DNA of 64,000 bases from CAIJXB01 sp964455905 (GCA_964455905.1 CAYVYN010000003.1:186001-250000); one strand, 5' to 3'; shown: positions 50,127 to 59,261, counted from the stretch's first letter. The notes: a model not told the origin generated them from the sequence alone. Translations and numbers: made by a program.

Positions 50127-51044
50127 TTAGGGGGTTTGCATTTTCTTTAGGAGGAGGGCTGTTTTTGATACTATATCTTGTAATTTTTTTGTATCTTGAG
50201 GGTTGTGTGTTTCTTTTAATAGTTTATCAACTGTTTTCTTCACTTCGTTTAGTGTTTGAATTTGATTTTGTTTGCTTTCTGGAGATGTTGGGATTCTAAA
50301 ATTTGTTCCAATAGAGTCTAGTTTTGTTTTGATGTTTGTGATTGAAGGAGAGTCTGCTTTTAAGAAAGAGTTTAGCTCTTTGTACCATTTGGAGATAAGG
50401 TCGTCTCTATGCTCCGTAGAGGGTGTTATTTTAGAGGTTGTAGCTAAAATATCGTGAAATACCTCATTCTTAGCTTGGATTAGTTTAGATTCTAGGTTGG
50501 TAAGCAGGCTTTGAGCATCTTTGTTTTTTGGAATTAATTTTAAAGCATCCTTGAGAAGATCTACTTTTTGCTCGGGATTGAGTTCTTTGCTTGGAACAAG
50601 TCCTAGTAGCTCGTCTAGTTTTTTTTCATTTTTGTCTATCAGCTTTATGGATGCTTCTATGCCCACGGAATCTTTATTTTTTATATGAATAGCTAAGTCT
50701 TCATAATTAGCCTTTAAAAGTTTTGTTTGTGGCTCGATAGCTTTTTTTTCGATTTCTGCTTTTGCTGCTTTTAAGTTTTCGAGTAACAATTTTTTTTGTT
50801 CTAATTTTTCAGGGCAAAATATTTTAGAAAAAATGCTTGATTGCTTTTGAACGGTGGCCATATTGGCTATTTGTGTATATGTGTGTACGAGAGTTTCAAC
50901 TTGTCGAGGGGTTTGTGCGTTATTTATCCTTTTAGAGAAAAGTTCGTTTAAACTTTTTAGTAGGGCTGCTTTGCTTTCCTCGGAGGAAAAGGCAATGTTT
51001 GGAGCTGTCTTTAGTTTGCTTATGACTTGACTAAGCTCTCCCAT
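50127..51044 (-). CDS. Helical coiled-coil protein of unknown function
   Basis: A 305-residue protein with no signal peptide or membrane helix, almost entirely helical and rich in Lys, Leu and Glu (for example KLEQKKLLLENLKAAKAEIE around residue 100 and KLIQAKNEVFHDILATTSKI around 190). A recurring pattern of about 100 residues with SLNELFSKRIN-like and LLKDALKLIPKN-like helices suggests a helical-bundle repeat. I do not recognise the family. Ribosome binding site AAAGAGGAA upstream of the ATG. Its 3' end is separated from the small-gene promoter by about 80 bases. Lineage-specific proteins of this type are common among chlamydial effectors, but nothing here proves secretion. Confidence 0.6.
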   Translation of the reverse strand: MGELSQVISKLKTAPNIAFSSEESKAALLKSLNELFSKRINNAQTPRQVETLVHTYTQIANMATVQKQSSIFSKIFCPEKLEQKKLLLENLKAAKAEIEKKAIEPQTKLLKANYEDLAIHIKNKDSVGIEASIKLIDKNEKKLDELLGLVPSKELNPEQKVDLLKDALKLIPKNKDAQSLLTNLESKLIQAKNEVFHDILATTSKITPSTEHRDDLISKWYKELNSFLKADSPSITNIKTKLDSIGTNFRIPTSPESKQNQIQTLNEVKKTVDKLLKETHNPQDTKKLQDIVSKTALLLKKMQTP

Positions 51045-51279
51045 TTTTTCCTCTTTCTTTATTGGTTAATCTCGTTTTTATATCTTAAATTTATAATTGT
51101 AATTGTTTTTATTCAAATTTAATTATTTCTTTAATTGTTTAAGTTGTTGTTTGTTTTGATGTTATCGTCGTGGATTTGGTTTTTTTCTATGGTATTTGGG
51201 AGAAATAGCATATTTTTGTGTACTATTTTTTTTGCCTTATCTAATCTGACTTTAATTTTATGAGAAGGGTTTACATTGT

Positions 51280-52290
51280 ATGGCTGTAAGAAAAATTTTT
51301 ACTCTTGGACTTGTGTTGGTTTGTGTAGAGGGGGCTACGCTTTTTGCCGAAGAATGGCAGATTGGTAATTTTAATTTACTGACAGATTATGTCTATTTAC
51401 AAAGGTATCATGTAAAAAACAAACCTTTAGCAGTGGATTCTTCTGAAAATGGGTGTCATGGTTCTTGCTCAAGTAATCGAGTTTTGGATACAAAAAATCT
51501 TGTTCACGGAACCAAGCCGGGGATGGATATTTCTTTTTCGTATCTTCCTAATGAAAAGTCTACTTATGAGTTAGCTGGTCTTTATCTTTGGGAGATGGAT
51601 AATTCATCCACAAGAACAAAGCAGCATGGTGTTTTGTCTGTTCCTTTTGATAGCGCCTCTTTTGCAACTAGTTTTTCTGATGTAAATAGAATTACAGCTC
51701 GTTATAAATCTCTTTTTTATACAGGGGAGCTTAATTACTGGAGAACTTTTAGTGAAAGTAGAAGTAGTTTTATGTCTCTTCTTGGTCTTTTTGGTTTTCG
51801 ATTTGCAAATATATCTGAACGATTTACTTTGGACGCTTTTAAAAAAGGAAGGAAAAGTAGTTATGATATTTCAGCTGCTAACCATCTAATAGGTATGCAG
51901 GTTGGATTTGACTTTCAAATTCACCCTACTCGTAGGTTTTATTGGGATTTGCTCGTTAAAGGGGGGATAGCTTTAAATCAAATTACAGCTGATGTTTTTT
52001 TGGGTAATCATGGAAATAAGCAAGTTTTACGTAACTACACTAAACAGCCAGCCCAAGGGGGGATGTTTGCGGAAGCAGCTGTAGGAGCGGGTTGTCAGCT
52101 TTTAGATTGGCTTAATATGCACGCTGGCTATCAAATGCTTTTTTTTGGCGGTTTAGCGTTAGCTCCAAACCAAATCGATTATTCGTCTAATAAAATGAAT
52201 GCTACTTCAAAACTCACAGGTTATTCTGTTGCAAGAGATAGTTATGTAGTAATTCATGGTATGTATGCTGGAATGACATTTAGCTTTTGA
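51280..52290 (+). CDS. Outer-membrane beta-barrel protein (Lpp/BBP7-like)
   Basis: A 336-residue protein with signal peptide MAVRKIFTLGLVLVCVEGATLFA (cleavage near residue 23) and alternating amphipathic strands to a C-terminal Phe (GMYAGMTFSF), the outer-membrane assembly signal. Strand-like stretches include LLGLFGFRFANISERF, HLIGMQVGFDFQIHP and FYWDLLVKGGIALNQ. A Cys pair in NGCHGSCSSN (about residue 57) may form a disulphide in the oxidising envelope. It resembles the BBP7-type barrels found in Planctomycetes and environmental chlamydiae rather than the Cys-rich MOMP. Ribosome binding site GAGAAGGG. It is isolated between divergent and convergent neighbours, so it has its own promoter in the 235-base AT-rich gap upstream. 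Confidence 0.7.
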   Translation: MAVRKIFTLGLVLVCVEGATLFAEEWQIGNFNLLTDYVYLQRYHVKNKPLAVDSSENGCHGSCSSNRVLDTKNLVHGTKPGMDISFSYLPNEKSTYELAGLYLWEMDNSSTRTKQHGVLSVPFDSASFATSFSDVNRITARYKSLFYTGELNYWRTFSESRSSFMSLLGLFGFRFANISERFTLDAFKKGRKSSYDISAANHLIGMQVGFDFQIHPTRRFYWDLLVKGGIALNQITADVFLGNHGNKQVLRNYTKQPAQGGMFAEAAVGAGCQLLDWLNMHAGYQMLFFGGLALAPNQIDYSSNKMNATSKLTGYSVARDSYVVIHGMYAGMTFSF

Positions 52291-52298
52291 AAAAAAGA

Positions 52299-52393
52299 GC
52301 CGGAGATTGTTTTTGACAAAGAAGGAAGCTCTTAAGGCTGCTACCTTCCGGTCCTGACCTAGTTCAAACTATTCTTTTTCAAAAGTCCCCGGC
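52299..52393 (-). ncRNA. ffs: Signal recognition particle RNA (4.5S)
   Basis: A 95-nt RNA on the minus strand. Its ends pair (5' GCCGGGGA with 3' TCTCCGGC) and it contains the universal Ffh-binding hairpin GGTCAGGACCGGAAGGTAGCAGCC at 52359-52336, with a GGAA tetraloop. Relative to the E. coli sequence the U-A pair under the loop is changed to A-U, a compensatory swap that supports the structure. A run of seven T residues follows the 3' end as terminator. It works with Ffh in co-translational targeting. Confidence 0.93.
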
Positions 52394-52412
52394 AAAAAGG
52401 AATAAATTTTAA

Positions 52413-52455
52413 GAGATAGCCTATTCTAAAGAACACTAGAATTTTTGACTATCTC
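52413..52455 (-). terminator. Hairpin downstream of spoIID
   Basis: Nested inverted repeats: GAGATAG/CTATCTC (52413-52419 with 52449-52455) around ATTCTA/TAGAAT (52423-52428 with 52437-52442), with T-rich sequence after it on the minus strand. It lies between the spoIID stop and the SRP RNA and probably terminates the ruvB-spoIID transcript. Confidence 0.5.
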
Positions 52456-52472
52456 TAATTTTTTTTGAGCGT

Positions 52473-53651
52473 TTAGGGGGTTTCCTTAAGCGTTCTTAAT
52501 TTTTCTAAAGCGGTTCCTCCAAAGAATTCAGAAAGAATTCTCTTGGCATCAGCTCCTTGTTTAGCCATGAGATCAGCTGTGTGTAGACAGAGTCCAACAC
52601 CGTTGCCTTCTCCGTAGCCTTTAATCCGAACAGTCTGGTCTAACACTTCTATAGTGAAATCATTGCTTTTTAGTTTTGTTTTACCTAGGTAGTTCTGTAG
52701 AGTGAAAAAATCAACTATTTTTGCGTTTTTGTCGTTTTCGATTTTAATAGCGTATACTTTTCCAGATTCTTTTTCTGCGAATGTGGAAATTTTAGAGGTG
52801 GAAGAAAATCCAGCTAGCTTTGCAAATTCAGATCTAGGCACTTGAAATGACCAACCGCTTTTTGCTCTTTCAGATTCCATCCCAGCTAAAATAACTCCTT
52901 TAGGAGTATTTGCATTGTCTTTAAAAATGGAAGAAAAGGCGGCAGTTTTTCCTGCGCTATTTTCTGTCCAACAAGTGGAAAAAGGTTTTCCTTCAAAGGT
53001 TAATATAGCGTGACGCGTATCGGATATAGCTTTTTCTAAGGGGAGATTTTGCATAGTAATAGCGCATCCGTTGTAGCCAGCTTCTTTTGCGGTAATATGC
53101 CAGGGGGCGAGCTCTCCTTTTTGTACAAGGCTGTAGGCGTTTGTTCTGGCTACAATTGTAAGAGCGTTGAGAAGCTCAGGCTCTTGTGCTTGAGTAAGAG
53201 AGGTTGTTAGGCAAGATCTTAGGTAATTTTCTACGTCTACTTCGTTAATAGCTCGAAGAGTTCCGCCGACATCGTAAATTTCTAAACAGCCTTTATATTG
53301 AATTCCATTTACGAAAATAGTGGCATTTTTATCGCTTGGAACGATTCGTATGCCGTAGGTTCCAGGTAGGATTTCTTTCCAAAAAAGACCTTGTTCTTTA
53401 GGGGTGATTTTCGCTCTTTTAGGAGAGGATCCTGAAAAAATAAGTACGTTTGTGTGTGGGCAGAAAACTTTGTATGCTCCGTTAACTTCTAGAAGAAGAG
53501 ATTCTTGCTTGTCTTCTAAAAGAACTTTTATTGTTGTTGGTTTTATTTTTTGTGCATAATCAGTAGGTAATAACTCTGCTTTTGCAAATAAAGAAGGGGT
53601 AAAGGGTGCTAGCGTAAGGATAGCTCCTAGAGCTAAAGAAATAGTTTTCAT
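52473..53651 (-). CDS. spoIID: SpoIID/LytB-domain protein
   Basis: A 392-residue exported protein with a signal peptide (about 1-23, ending SLFAKA) and a SpoIID domain (about 90-385). Family features are VDVENYLRSCL, ALTIVARTNAYSLVQKG (usual wording AQAVAARTYA), AISDTRHAILTFEGKPFSTCWTENSAG, and GYGEGNGVGLCLHTADLMAKQG with the final GxGVGLsQ-like motif. SpoIID proteins are lytic transglycosylases of denuded peptidoglycan; the chlamydial homologue has been implicated in division septum remodelling. The usual EMP segment with the catalytic Glu reads TTSLTQ here, so activity is doubtful. The ATG overlaps the ruvB stop (ATGA), as in Chlamydia (CT040-CT041). Confidence 0.85.
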   Translation of the reverse strand: MKTISLALGAILTLAPFTPSLFAKAELLPTDYAQKIKPTTIKVLLEDKQESLLLEVNGAYKVFCPHTNVLIFSGSSPKRAKITPKEQGLFWKEILPGTYGIRIVPSDKNATIFVNGIQYKGCLEIYDVGGTLRAINEVDVENYLRSCLTTSLTQAQEPELLNALTIVARTNAYSLVQKGELAPWHITAKEAGYNGCAITMQNLPLEKAISDTRHAILTFEGKPFSTCWTENSAGKTAAFSSIFKDNANTPKGVILAGMESERAKSGWSFQVPRSEFAKLAGFSSTSKISTFAEKESGKVYAIKIENDKNAKIVDFFTLQNYLGKTKLKSNDFTIEVLDQTVRIKGYGEGNGVGLCLHTADLMAKQGADAKRILSEFFGGTALEKLRTLKETP

Positions 53652-54670
53652 GAATTTTCTCCGTTAAATTTAGAGGGGATAGGACGTCCTATATGAGCAT
53701 AGGCGTGCATAGTGGCTTCTCTTCCCCGTGGCGTTCTTTTTAAAAATCCTTGTAAAATAAGAAAGGGTTCGTAGACTTCAGATAGGGTGTCAGCTTCTTC
53801 GCCCACGGCAACTGCTAAAGTACTAAGGCCTACAGGTCCGCCACCATAGTAGTCTATCAGGACTTCTAAGATTTTTTTGTCCATTTCGTCTAAGCCCTTG
53901 TGGTCGATAGCTATCATGTTTAGTGCGGCTTTTACAGTGGGTAAGTCTGCTTTTTTTCCTGTTTTCATTTGAGCGTAATCTCTGACCCATCTAAGAAGGT
54001 TATTTGAGATTCTCGGGGTGCCTCTAGACCTAGAGGCAACTTCTAAAGCAGCTTCTTCATCTAGGGGTAGTTGTAAAATAGCAGAAGAGCGTTGAATGAT
54101 TTTAGTCAAAATTTCAGGTGTGTAATAATCGAGTCTACATGTAAAGGGAAATCGAGAACGAAGAGGGCTTGTTAAAAGACCTGCTCTTGTTGTAGCTCCA
54201 ATTAAAGTAAAGCGATTTAGTTTTACTTGGACGCTTCGGGCGCTAGGACCGCTATCTATCATTAAATCTAAAACATAGTCTTCCATAGCTGGATAAAGAT
54301 ATTCTTCTATGACGCGATTTAAGCGATGGATTTCGTCAATAAAAAGAATGTCTCCTTCTTGTAGATTAGTTAGCATGCCTGCTAGGTCACTTGCTTTTTC
54401 TAAGATCGGACCGGATGTGATAACTAGTCTTGTGCCCATCGCCTTAGCAATAATATTAGCTAGAGTTGTTTTGCCAAGCCCAGGAGGTCCGCAAAAAAGG
54501 CAGTGGGATAGCGGTTCTTGTCTTTGTTTAGCGGCTCCGATTAATACTTCGAGTCTTTCTCTGATGCTTTCTTGTCCCATAAAATCATCTAGGTTTTGAG
54601 GTCTTAGGGGAGTCTCAAAGGGTTCGTCTGGTTTACTCCAGGAAGATTCTATGTAATTTTCTTTTTTCAT
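53648..54670 (-). CDS. ruvB: Holliday junction branch migration helicase RuvB
   Basis: A 340-residue AAA+ motor of the RuvABC system. Walker A is GPPGLGKTTLANIIA (about residues 61-75) and Walker B is ILFIDEIHRLN. The RuvB-typical IEEYLYPAMEDY and LIGATTRAGLLTSPLRSRF (sensor 1 and Arg finger region) are present, as are GTPRISNNLLRWVRDYA and the winged-helix end QGFLKRTPRGREAT. Length and all motifs are normal. It is divergent from dcd and coupled to spoIID, the usual chlamydial gene order. Confidence 0.97.
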   Translation of the reverse strand: MKKENYIESSWSKPDEPFETPLRPQNLDDFMGQESIRERLEVLIGAAKQRQEPLSHCLFCGPPGLGKTTLANIIAKAMGTRLVITSGPILEKASDLAGMLTNLQEGDILFIDEIHRLNRVIEEYLYPAMEDYVLDLMIDSGPSARSVQVKLNRFTLIGATTRAGLLTSPLRSRFPFTCRLDYYTPEILTKIIQRSSAILQLPLDEEAALEVASRSRGTPRISNNLLRWVRDYAQMKTGKKADLPTVKAALNMIAIDHKGLDEMDKKILEVLIDYYGGGPVGLSTLAVAVGEEADTLSEVYEPFLILQGFLKRTPRGREATMHAYAHIGRPIPSKFNGENS

Positions 54671-54774
54671 ATACTAGTCCGTTTCTGAAAATCCTAGCAT
54701 AAAAATCATTTCATGCGCTATATCTAATGCAAATTAGTGTATTCTATTTTAGATCAAATAACAAGAGGTGTTCG

Positions 54775-55344
54775 ATGAGTTTGCAATCAGATAGATGGAT
54801 AAAAGAAATGGCAGAAGAATGTGGAATGATAGAACCTTTTGTAACAGAACAAGTTCGTTATAATGAATTGGGTAATAAGGTGATTAGTTACGGACTTTCT
54901 AGTTATGGTTATGATTTAAGAGTATCTGATGAATTTATGGTTTTTACTAATGTATATAATTCATTAGTTGATCCAAAGAATTTTAGTAAAGATTCTTTTG
55001 TTTCTATTAAAGCTAATGAGTGCATTATTCCTCCCAATTCGTTTGCTTTAGCAAGAAGTGTTGAATATTTTCGCATTCCAAATAATGTATTGACTATGTG
55101 TATAGGAAAATCCACGTATGCTAGATGTGGTATTATTGTAAATGTTACTCCTTTCGAACCTGGATGGGAAGGGTATGTTACTTTGGAAATTTCCAATACA
55201 ACACCGCTTCCAGCTAAGATTTATGCTAACGAAGGCCTTGCTCAAGTTGTTTTTCTTAAGGGAGAAGAAGTTTGCATGACGTCTTATGCAGATAGAGGTG
55301 GTAAGTATATGCAGCAAGTAGGAATTACTTTGCCGGTTGCCTAA
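54775..55344 (+). CDS. dcd: dCTP deaminase
   Basis: A 189-residue homotrimeric deaminase converting dCTP to dUTP for thymidylate synthesis. Typical elements are SYGLSSYGYDLRVSDEF (about residues 40-56), the Ser-Arg helper segment FALARSVEYFRIP, the active-site region GKSTYARCGIIVNVTPFEPG with catalytic Glu downstream (EGYVTLEISNTTPLP), and the C-terminal lid YADRGGKYMQQ. The start is the ATG with AAGAGGTG upstream; an upstream ATG (54727) adds 16 unlikely residues. The stop overlaps the convergent unknown gene by 4 bases. Confidence 0.96.
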   Translation: MSLQSDRWIKEMAEECGMIEPFVTEQVRYNELGNKVISYGLSSYGYDLRVSDEFMVFTNVYNSLVDPKNFSKDSFVSIKANECIIPPNSFALARSVEYFRIPNNVLTMCIGKSTYARCGIIVNVTPFEPGWEGYVTLEISNTTPLPAKIYANEGLAQVVFLKGEEVCMTSYADRGGKYMQQVGITLPVA

Positions 55345-57119
55345 CTTTCATTAGCAGTTTTTGCGTTATAACTTAAAATGTTAAGATCCCAAAGAAGAAG
55401 AGTTATTGCTTCTTTGGTTAGTATTTTTATTTTTTTTGGTTTTTTTGAGGTAGGGTCTTGTAATTCTTTGACCCATTGAGGGTTGTATTCAGAGGTTTCC
55501 TCTGAAATAAACTCAATTCCAGTTCTTTCTTGTAGTTTACTCATCCAAGAAGAGACGCTATCCCAGCTAATTTCTCCATACGCTACTTGGGATTCAATGC
55601 ACCCAATTATTGCTCTAGCGTTATATAACTTTCTCATTTCTGTAGGTAATTTTGCGCGTAGTAAGCCTGTTTTTGTGCTTAAGGTAATGTCTATGGCTCC
55701 AATTAAGGAAAATAAAATGAAGTTTCTTGTGTCGTTACTTAATAGTGGGGATGATTCGATCCAGCGCGTTAGGATTCCTTTTCCATAAAGGTGGGAGTTT
55801 AGTTCTCCTCTAAAAGTTTTCCATTCGTGCCAAACTGTTACGCTTATAGCGTCTAAAAGGTGCACATTGTTTACTCCGCCGGAACTTTCAAAGTAATCAC
55901 GACCTTCTGTTTTAGTAATTTTACATAAAATAGCTTGGATTAAAGTATCTCTGTAGACTGCGAGGTTTTTGTGTATGGTTGGTTCTAATCCAGAAGCTGG
56001 AAAGTGTGATTTTTCGACATCTATAGTCCAGCCAGCAGGGCATTGTTCGCAAATTTTTAAAAGATTTTCTAGTTTGTTTTTTTTGTTTTGTGTGTCACAG
56101 TCTTTGAGTGTAGACAGGGTAATGCTTTTTATTAAATCAAAAAAGAATTGGAGATTAGTTGGAGTTTGCTCTCCTAGGCTCCCTGTTTCAAGTGTTTGAG
56201 ATAATCTTTTCCATCCTTCTAAGCGCTCGTATTGCTTGGTTGAATCTTTTTCAGATTCTTCTTTAGGAATGATGTTTAGATTTATACATAGCTCTTTTAG
56301 TTTAGTCTGGATTTCTTTGTTCGATAGTTTTTTTTCTTCTTCAGAGAAAAAAGAGGGCCATTTAAATGCGTAAACGGAAGTTTTATTTATTGAAAATCTT
56401 CGAGTGTTAGAGATTTCTTTAAAAAGATCTGTTTTTTGGTGTTTTAAGAAGTAGTCGAGTGTAGATTTTTCTTCGATTTTGTGGTTTCTAAAATTAGAAA
56501 TATACTCATTAGAGTTATTGGATATTCGGATGTCTAAGATTTTAATGGCTATGTTAAGGATTAGTGCTGTTTTAGTTAATAAATGCATTTTGGTTGTGAG
56601 TATTGAGAAAATTGAACAGGGGATGGATAGTTTGAGGAGGGCGTTATCTAGATATGAGGGGAGTTTGCTTTGTTGTTTTAAGTATCCAAGTGCTAGAAAT
56701 GATATTCCGATTATTCCAGGCAGTGGGTTGCCAAAATAAATTAAGGCTATATAGGTCGCAAGGCATGCTGCGTTAACAAAAGGATCGATATGATTAAGAA
56801 GGTCGTCGATTTTTTGATCGTAGGCTTTTAGCGTTTTTATATCGGGTAATATGTTTTTGTAAGCGTCATTTGCATTTAGCTGCTTTAATCCATAAAGAAG
56901 CGCTTTACAAGTGCCCAAGGATGTTGTCACACGACTTAATCCAAATATCGATAGATTATACTTCGAGGCAGTCTCTGTAAGATTATTTTCCCTGAGGAAA
57001 AGAAGTGGGAGTATACTAATGCTTTTTTGTTTGTCTAGCTGGTATGTTCTAGTTTCGCTACTAAGGAAAAAATTGGTAATTTCATTGAGGATGCTATTTG
57101 CGGCAATTGTTAGGCTCAT
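55341..57119 (-). CDS. Hypothetical membrane-associated protein, tandem paralogue A
   Basis: A 592-residue protein I do not recognise. Residues about 95-210 contain two or three hydrophobic segments (AACLATYIALIYFGNPLPGI and GISFLALGYL, then another near 170-190). The remainder is soluble with conserved patches shared with its neighbour: GSLGEQTPTN, CPAGWTIDVEKSHFPASGL, VWHEWKTFRGELNSHLYGKG and WDSVSSWMSKLQERTGIEF. There is no signal peptide. The bilobed hydrophobic region resembles chlamydial inclusion membrane proteins, which is an inference. It is downstream of its paralogue on the same strand, separated by 127 bases, and overlaps dcd by 4 bases. A block of about 215 bases is nearly identical in DNA to the paralogue. 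Confidence 0.65.
   Translation of the reverse strand: MSLTIAANSILNEITNFFLSSETRTYQLDKQKSISILPLLFLRENNLTETASKYNLSIFGLSRVTTSLGTCKALLYGLKQLNANDAYKNILPDIKTLKAYDQKIDDLLNHIDPFVNAACLATYIALIYFGNPLPGIIGISFLALGYLKQQSKLPSYLDNALLKLSIPCSIFSILTTKMHLLTKTALILNIAIKILDIRISNNSNEYISNFRNHKIEEKSTLDYFLKHQKTDLFKEISNTRRFSINKTSVYAFKWPSFFSEEEKKLSNKEIQTKLKELCINLNIIPKEESEKDSTKQYERLEGWKRLSQTLETGSLGEQTPTNLQFFFDLIKSITLSTLKDCDTQNKKNKLENLLKICEQCPAGWTIDVEKSHFPASGLEPTIHKNLAVYRDTLIQAILCKITKTEGRDYFESSGGVNNVHLLDAISVTVWHEWKTFRGELNSHLYGKGILTRWIESSPLLSNDTRNFILFSLIGAIDITLSTKTGLLRAKLPTEMRKLYNARAIIGCIESQVAYGEISWDSVSSWMSKLQERTGIEFISEETSEYNPQWVKELQDPTSKKPKKIKILTKEAITLLLWDLNILSYNAKTANES
56690..56905 (-). repeat. Near-identical DNA block, copy in paralogue A
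   Basis: About 215 bases differ from the copy at about 58590-58805 at only a handful of mostly silent positions. A run of roughly 95 bases is identical, while the flanking coding sequence has diverged considerably. It encodes LLYGLKQLNANDAYKNILPD through NPLPGIIGISFLALGYLK. Confidence 0.8.
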
Positions 57120-57246
57120 GTTTTTATTCTTTTATTGGTTGTGTGCGTAATTAAATCTTTAATGTTGCGCTTTTTGCAAAGGTTTATTCGAAAGGGGTAC
57201 TTTCCTAAAAGCTGGTAGAAAGCTTATGCGAATATGCGTTATAACT

Positions 57247-59013
57247 CTATTTGTCTGTTTCATTAGTTACACTTAGGATGTTTAGATCCCAAAGAAGAAG
57301 GGTTGTTCCCTCTTTGGTTAGACCTCTGGTTGTTTTTTCTGAAATCGGGTCTTTTACTTCTAGGGTCCATTGAGGGTTGTATTCGCTGGTTTCTTCTAAG
57401 ATAAATTCAATGCCACTCTCTTCTTGTAGTTTACTCATCCAGGAAGATACGCTATCCCACCTAATCACCCCATAGGCTATTTGAGATTGAATATGCTCAG
57501 TTATTGCTTCAGCGTTGTACAATTCTCTCATTTCTCTAGGTAGTCTTTCATTTAGTAGAATCACTTTTGAACAAAGGCTAATGTCGACAGTTGCGCCTAT
57601 GCTAAACAAAATAGAATTTTTAGTGTCAGAGCTTAATCTCGTTGAGGATTCGATCGAGCGCGTTAGGATTCCTTTACCATGAAAATGGGAGCTCATTTCT
57701 CCCCTAAAAGTTTTCCATTCATGCCAAAGAGTAGAGCTCAGATTTTCTAGAAGATGCACGTTGTTTACTCCTCCGCAGCTTTCAAAATAATCAGGGCCTT
57801 CGGTTTCAGTAATTTTGCATAAGATTTTTTGAATTAAAGTATCTCTGTAAACTGCAAGATTTTTGTGTATATTTGATTCTATATTGGAATCTGGAAACTG
57901 TAGTTCTTCGGCATCTGCTGTCCACCCGACAGGGCATTGTTCGCAAATTTTTAAGAGTTTTTCTAGTTTGGTTTTTTGATTTCCTGTATCGGTATCCTTG
58001 AGCGTAGAAAAAATTATTCCTTTAATTAAATCAAAAAAGAAATAGATGTTGTTTGGGGTTTGCTCTTCAAGGCTTCCTGTTAGAAGCATTTGTGATAATC
58101 TTTTCCAGCCTGTTAGTCGAGGGTATGTTGTAATTGAGTCGTTTGAGGGTTCTTCTTTAGGGATTATGTCTAGATCTTTACAGATTTGTTCTAGCTTGCT
58201 CTGGATTTCTGCATTAGATAGTTTTTGTTCTTGTTCAGAGAAAAAAGTGGGCCATTTAAATGCGTAAACAGAAGTTTTGTTTGCCGAGAAGTTTTTGGGG
58301 TTTGAAGTTTTTTCAAAGACGTTCTTTTTTTCGCATTTTAAAAAGTGATTTAGGGTAGATGTTTGATCAATTTCGTGCTTTCCAAAATTAGAAATATAGT
58401 CAGTAGAGCTGTTTTTTAGAGAAATGCTTAGAGTCTTAATTGCTATCCTCGCAATTTGTATGGTTTTAAACAAAATGTGCATTTTAGATGTGAGTGTGGA
58501 AAAGATCGAACACGGAATGGATAGGTGTTTGATGGGGGCATCTAAATACGACGGGAGTTTTCCTTGTTGTTTTAAGTAACCAAGTGCTAGAAATGATATT
58601 CCGATTATTCCAGGCAGTGGGTTACCAAAATAAATTAAGGCTACGTAGGTCGCAAGGCACGCTGCGTTAACATAAGGATCGATATGATTAAGGAGGTCGT
58701 CGATTTTTTGATCGTAGGCTTTTAGCGTTTTTATATCGGGTAATATGTTTTTGTAAGCGTCATTTGCATTTAGCTGCTTTAATCCATAAAGGAGCGCTTT
58801 ACAACCTCCTAAGGATAAAGCGGTATAGCCCAATCCAGGTATTGATAGATTCAAAGTAGCGGAAGTTCCTTTAAGGAGGAGTTCTCTTGAATAAAGAAGA
58901 AAGAGTATATTAATGCTTTTTTGTTGGTCTAACTGATATGTTCTGGTTTCGTTACTGAAAAAAAAATGGCTAATTCCTGTGCTAATGCTTTTTCCGATAA
59001 TTGGGAAACTCAT
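57247..59013 (-). CDS. Hypothetical membrane-associated protein, tandem paralogue B
   Basis: A 588-residue tandem duplicate of the 592-residue neighbour, collinear over its whole length. It begins MSFPIIGKSISTGISHFFFS and shares NETRTYQLDQQKSINILFLL, the hydrophobic region around residues 50-190, GSLEEQTPNN, CPVGWTADAEELQFPDS, LWHEWKTFRGEMSSHFHGKG and WDSVSSWMSKLQEESGIEF. Overall identity is perhaps 65-70% by eye, but the central block is nearly identical at DNA level. It is the first gene of the pair, with a 248-base AT-rich spacer upstream that must hold the promoter. Function is unknown. The AAAAAGGG sequence lies before the ATG. Confidence 0.65.
   Translation of the reverse strand: MSFPIIGKSISTGISHFFFSNETRTYQLDQQKSINILFLLYSRELLLKGTSATLNLSIPGLGYTALSLGGCKALLYGLKQLNANDAYKNILPDIKTLKAYDQKIDDLLNHIDPYVNAACLATYVALIYFGNPLPGIIGISFLALGYLKQQGKLPSYLDAPIKHLSIPCSIFSTLTSKMHILFKTIQIARIAIKTLSISLKNSSTDYISNFGKHEIDQTSTLNHFLKCEKKNVFEKTSNPKNFSANKTSVYAFKWPTFFSEQEQKLSNAEIQSKLEQICKDLDIIPKEEPSNDSITTYPRLTGWKRLSQMLLTGSLEEQTPNNIYFFFDLIKGIIFSTLKDTDTGNQKTKLEKLLKICEQCPVGWTADAEELQFPDSNIESNIHKNLAVYRDTLIQKILCKITETEGPDYFESCGGVNNVHLLENLSSTLWHEWKTFRGEMSSHFHGKGILTRSIESSTRLSSDTKNSILFSIGATVDISLCSKVILLNERLPREMRELYNAEAITEHIQSQIAYGVIRWDSVSSWMSKLQEESGIEFILEETSEYNPQWTLEVKDPISEKTTRGLTKEGTTLLLWDLNILSVTNETDK
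58590..58805 (-). repeat. Near-identical DNA block, copy in paralogue B
   Basis: Partner of the block at about 56690-56905. Few differences, mostly at third codon positions, against a much more diverged flank. Confidence 0.8.
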
Positions 59014-59261
59014 ACCGATAGCCCTTTTTAAATTTTAAATAATTAATATTATACTTTTTTTGTTTTTTTGTCAAAGCTAATGTTACAATTTATTTGAGAT
59101 TTTTTTGTTGTTTATTAAAAATAAATATTAATTTTGAATGTTTTAACTTAAATTTAAATAAATTTAGAGGTTTGGAATTTTTTTTCTGCTATTTTAGTGG
59201 AAAAAAATAAGCAGTTGAATACAATCAAACTTAAGATGTTTATTGGGATGTGTAGTTTAGT

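Noticed and set aside
51280..52290. Major outer membrane protein (OmpA/MOMP)
   Set aside because: Barrel-like with terminal Phe, but lacks the Cys-rich variable-domain pattern and MOMP length.
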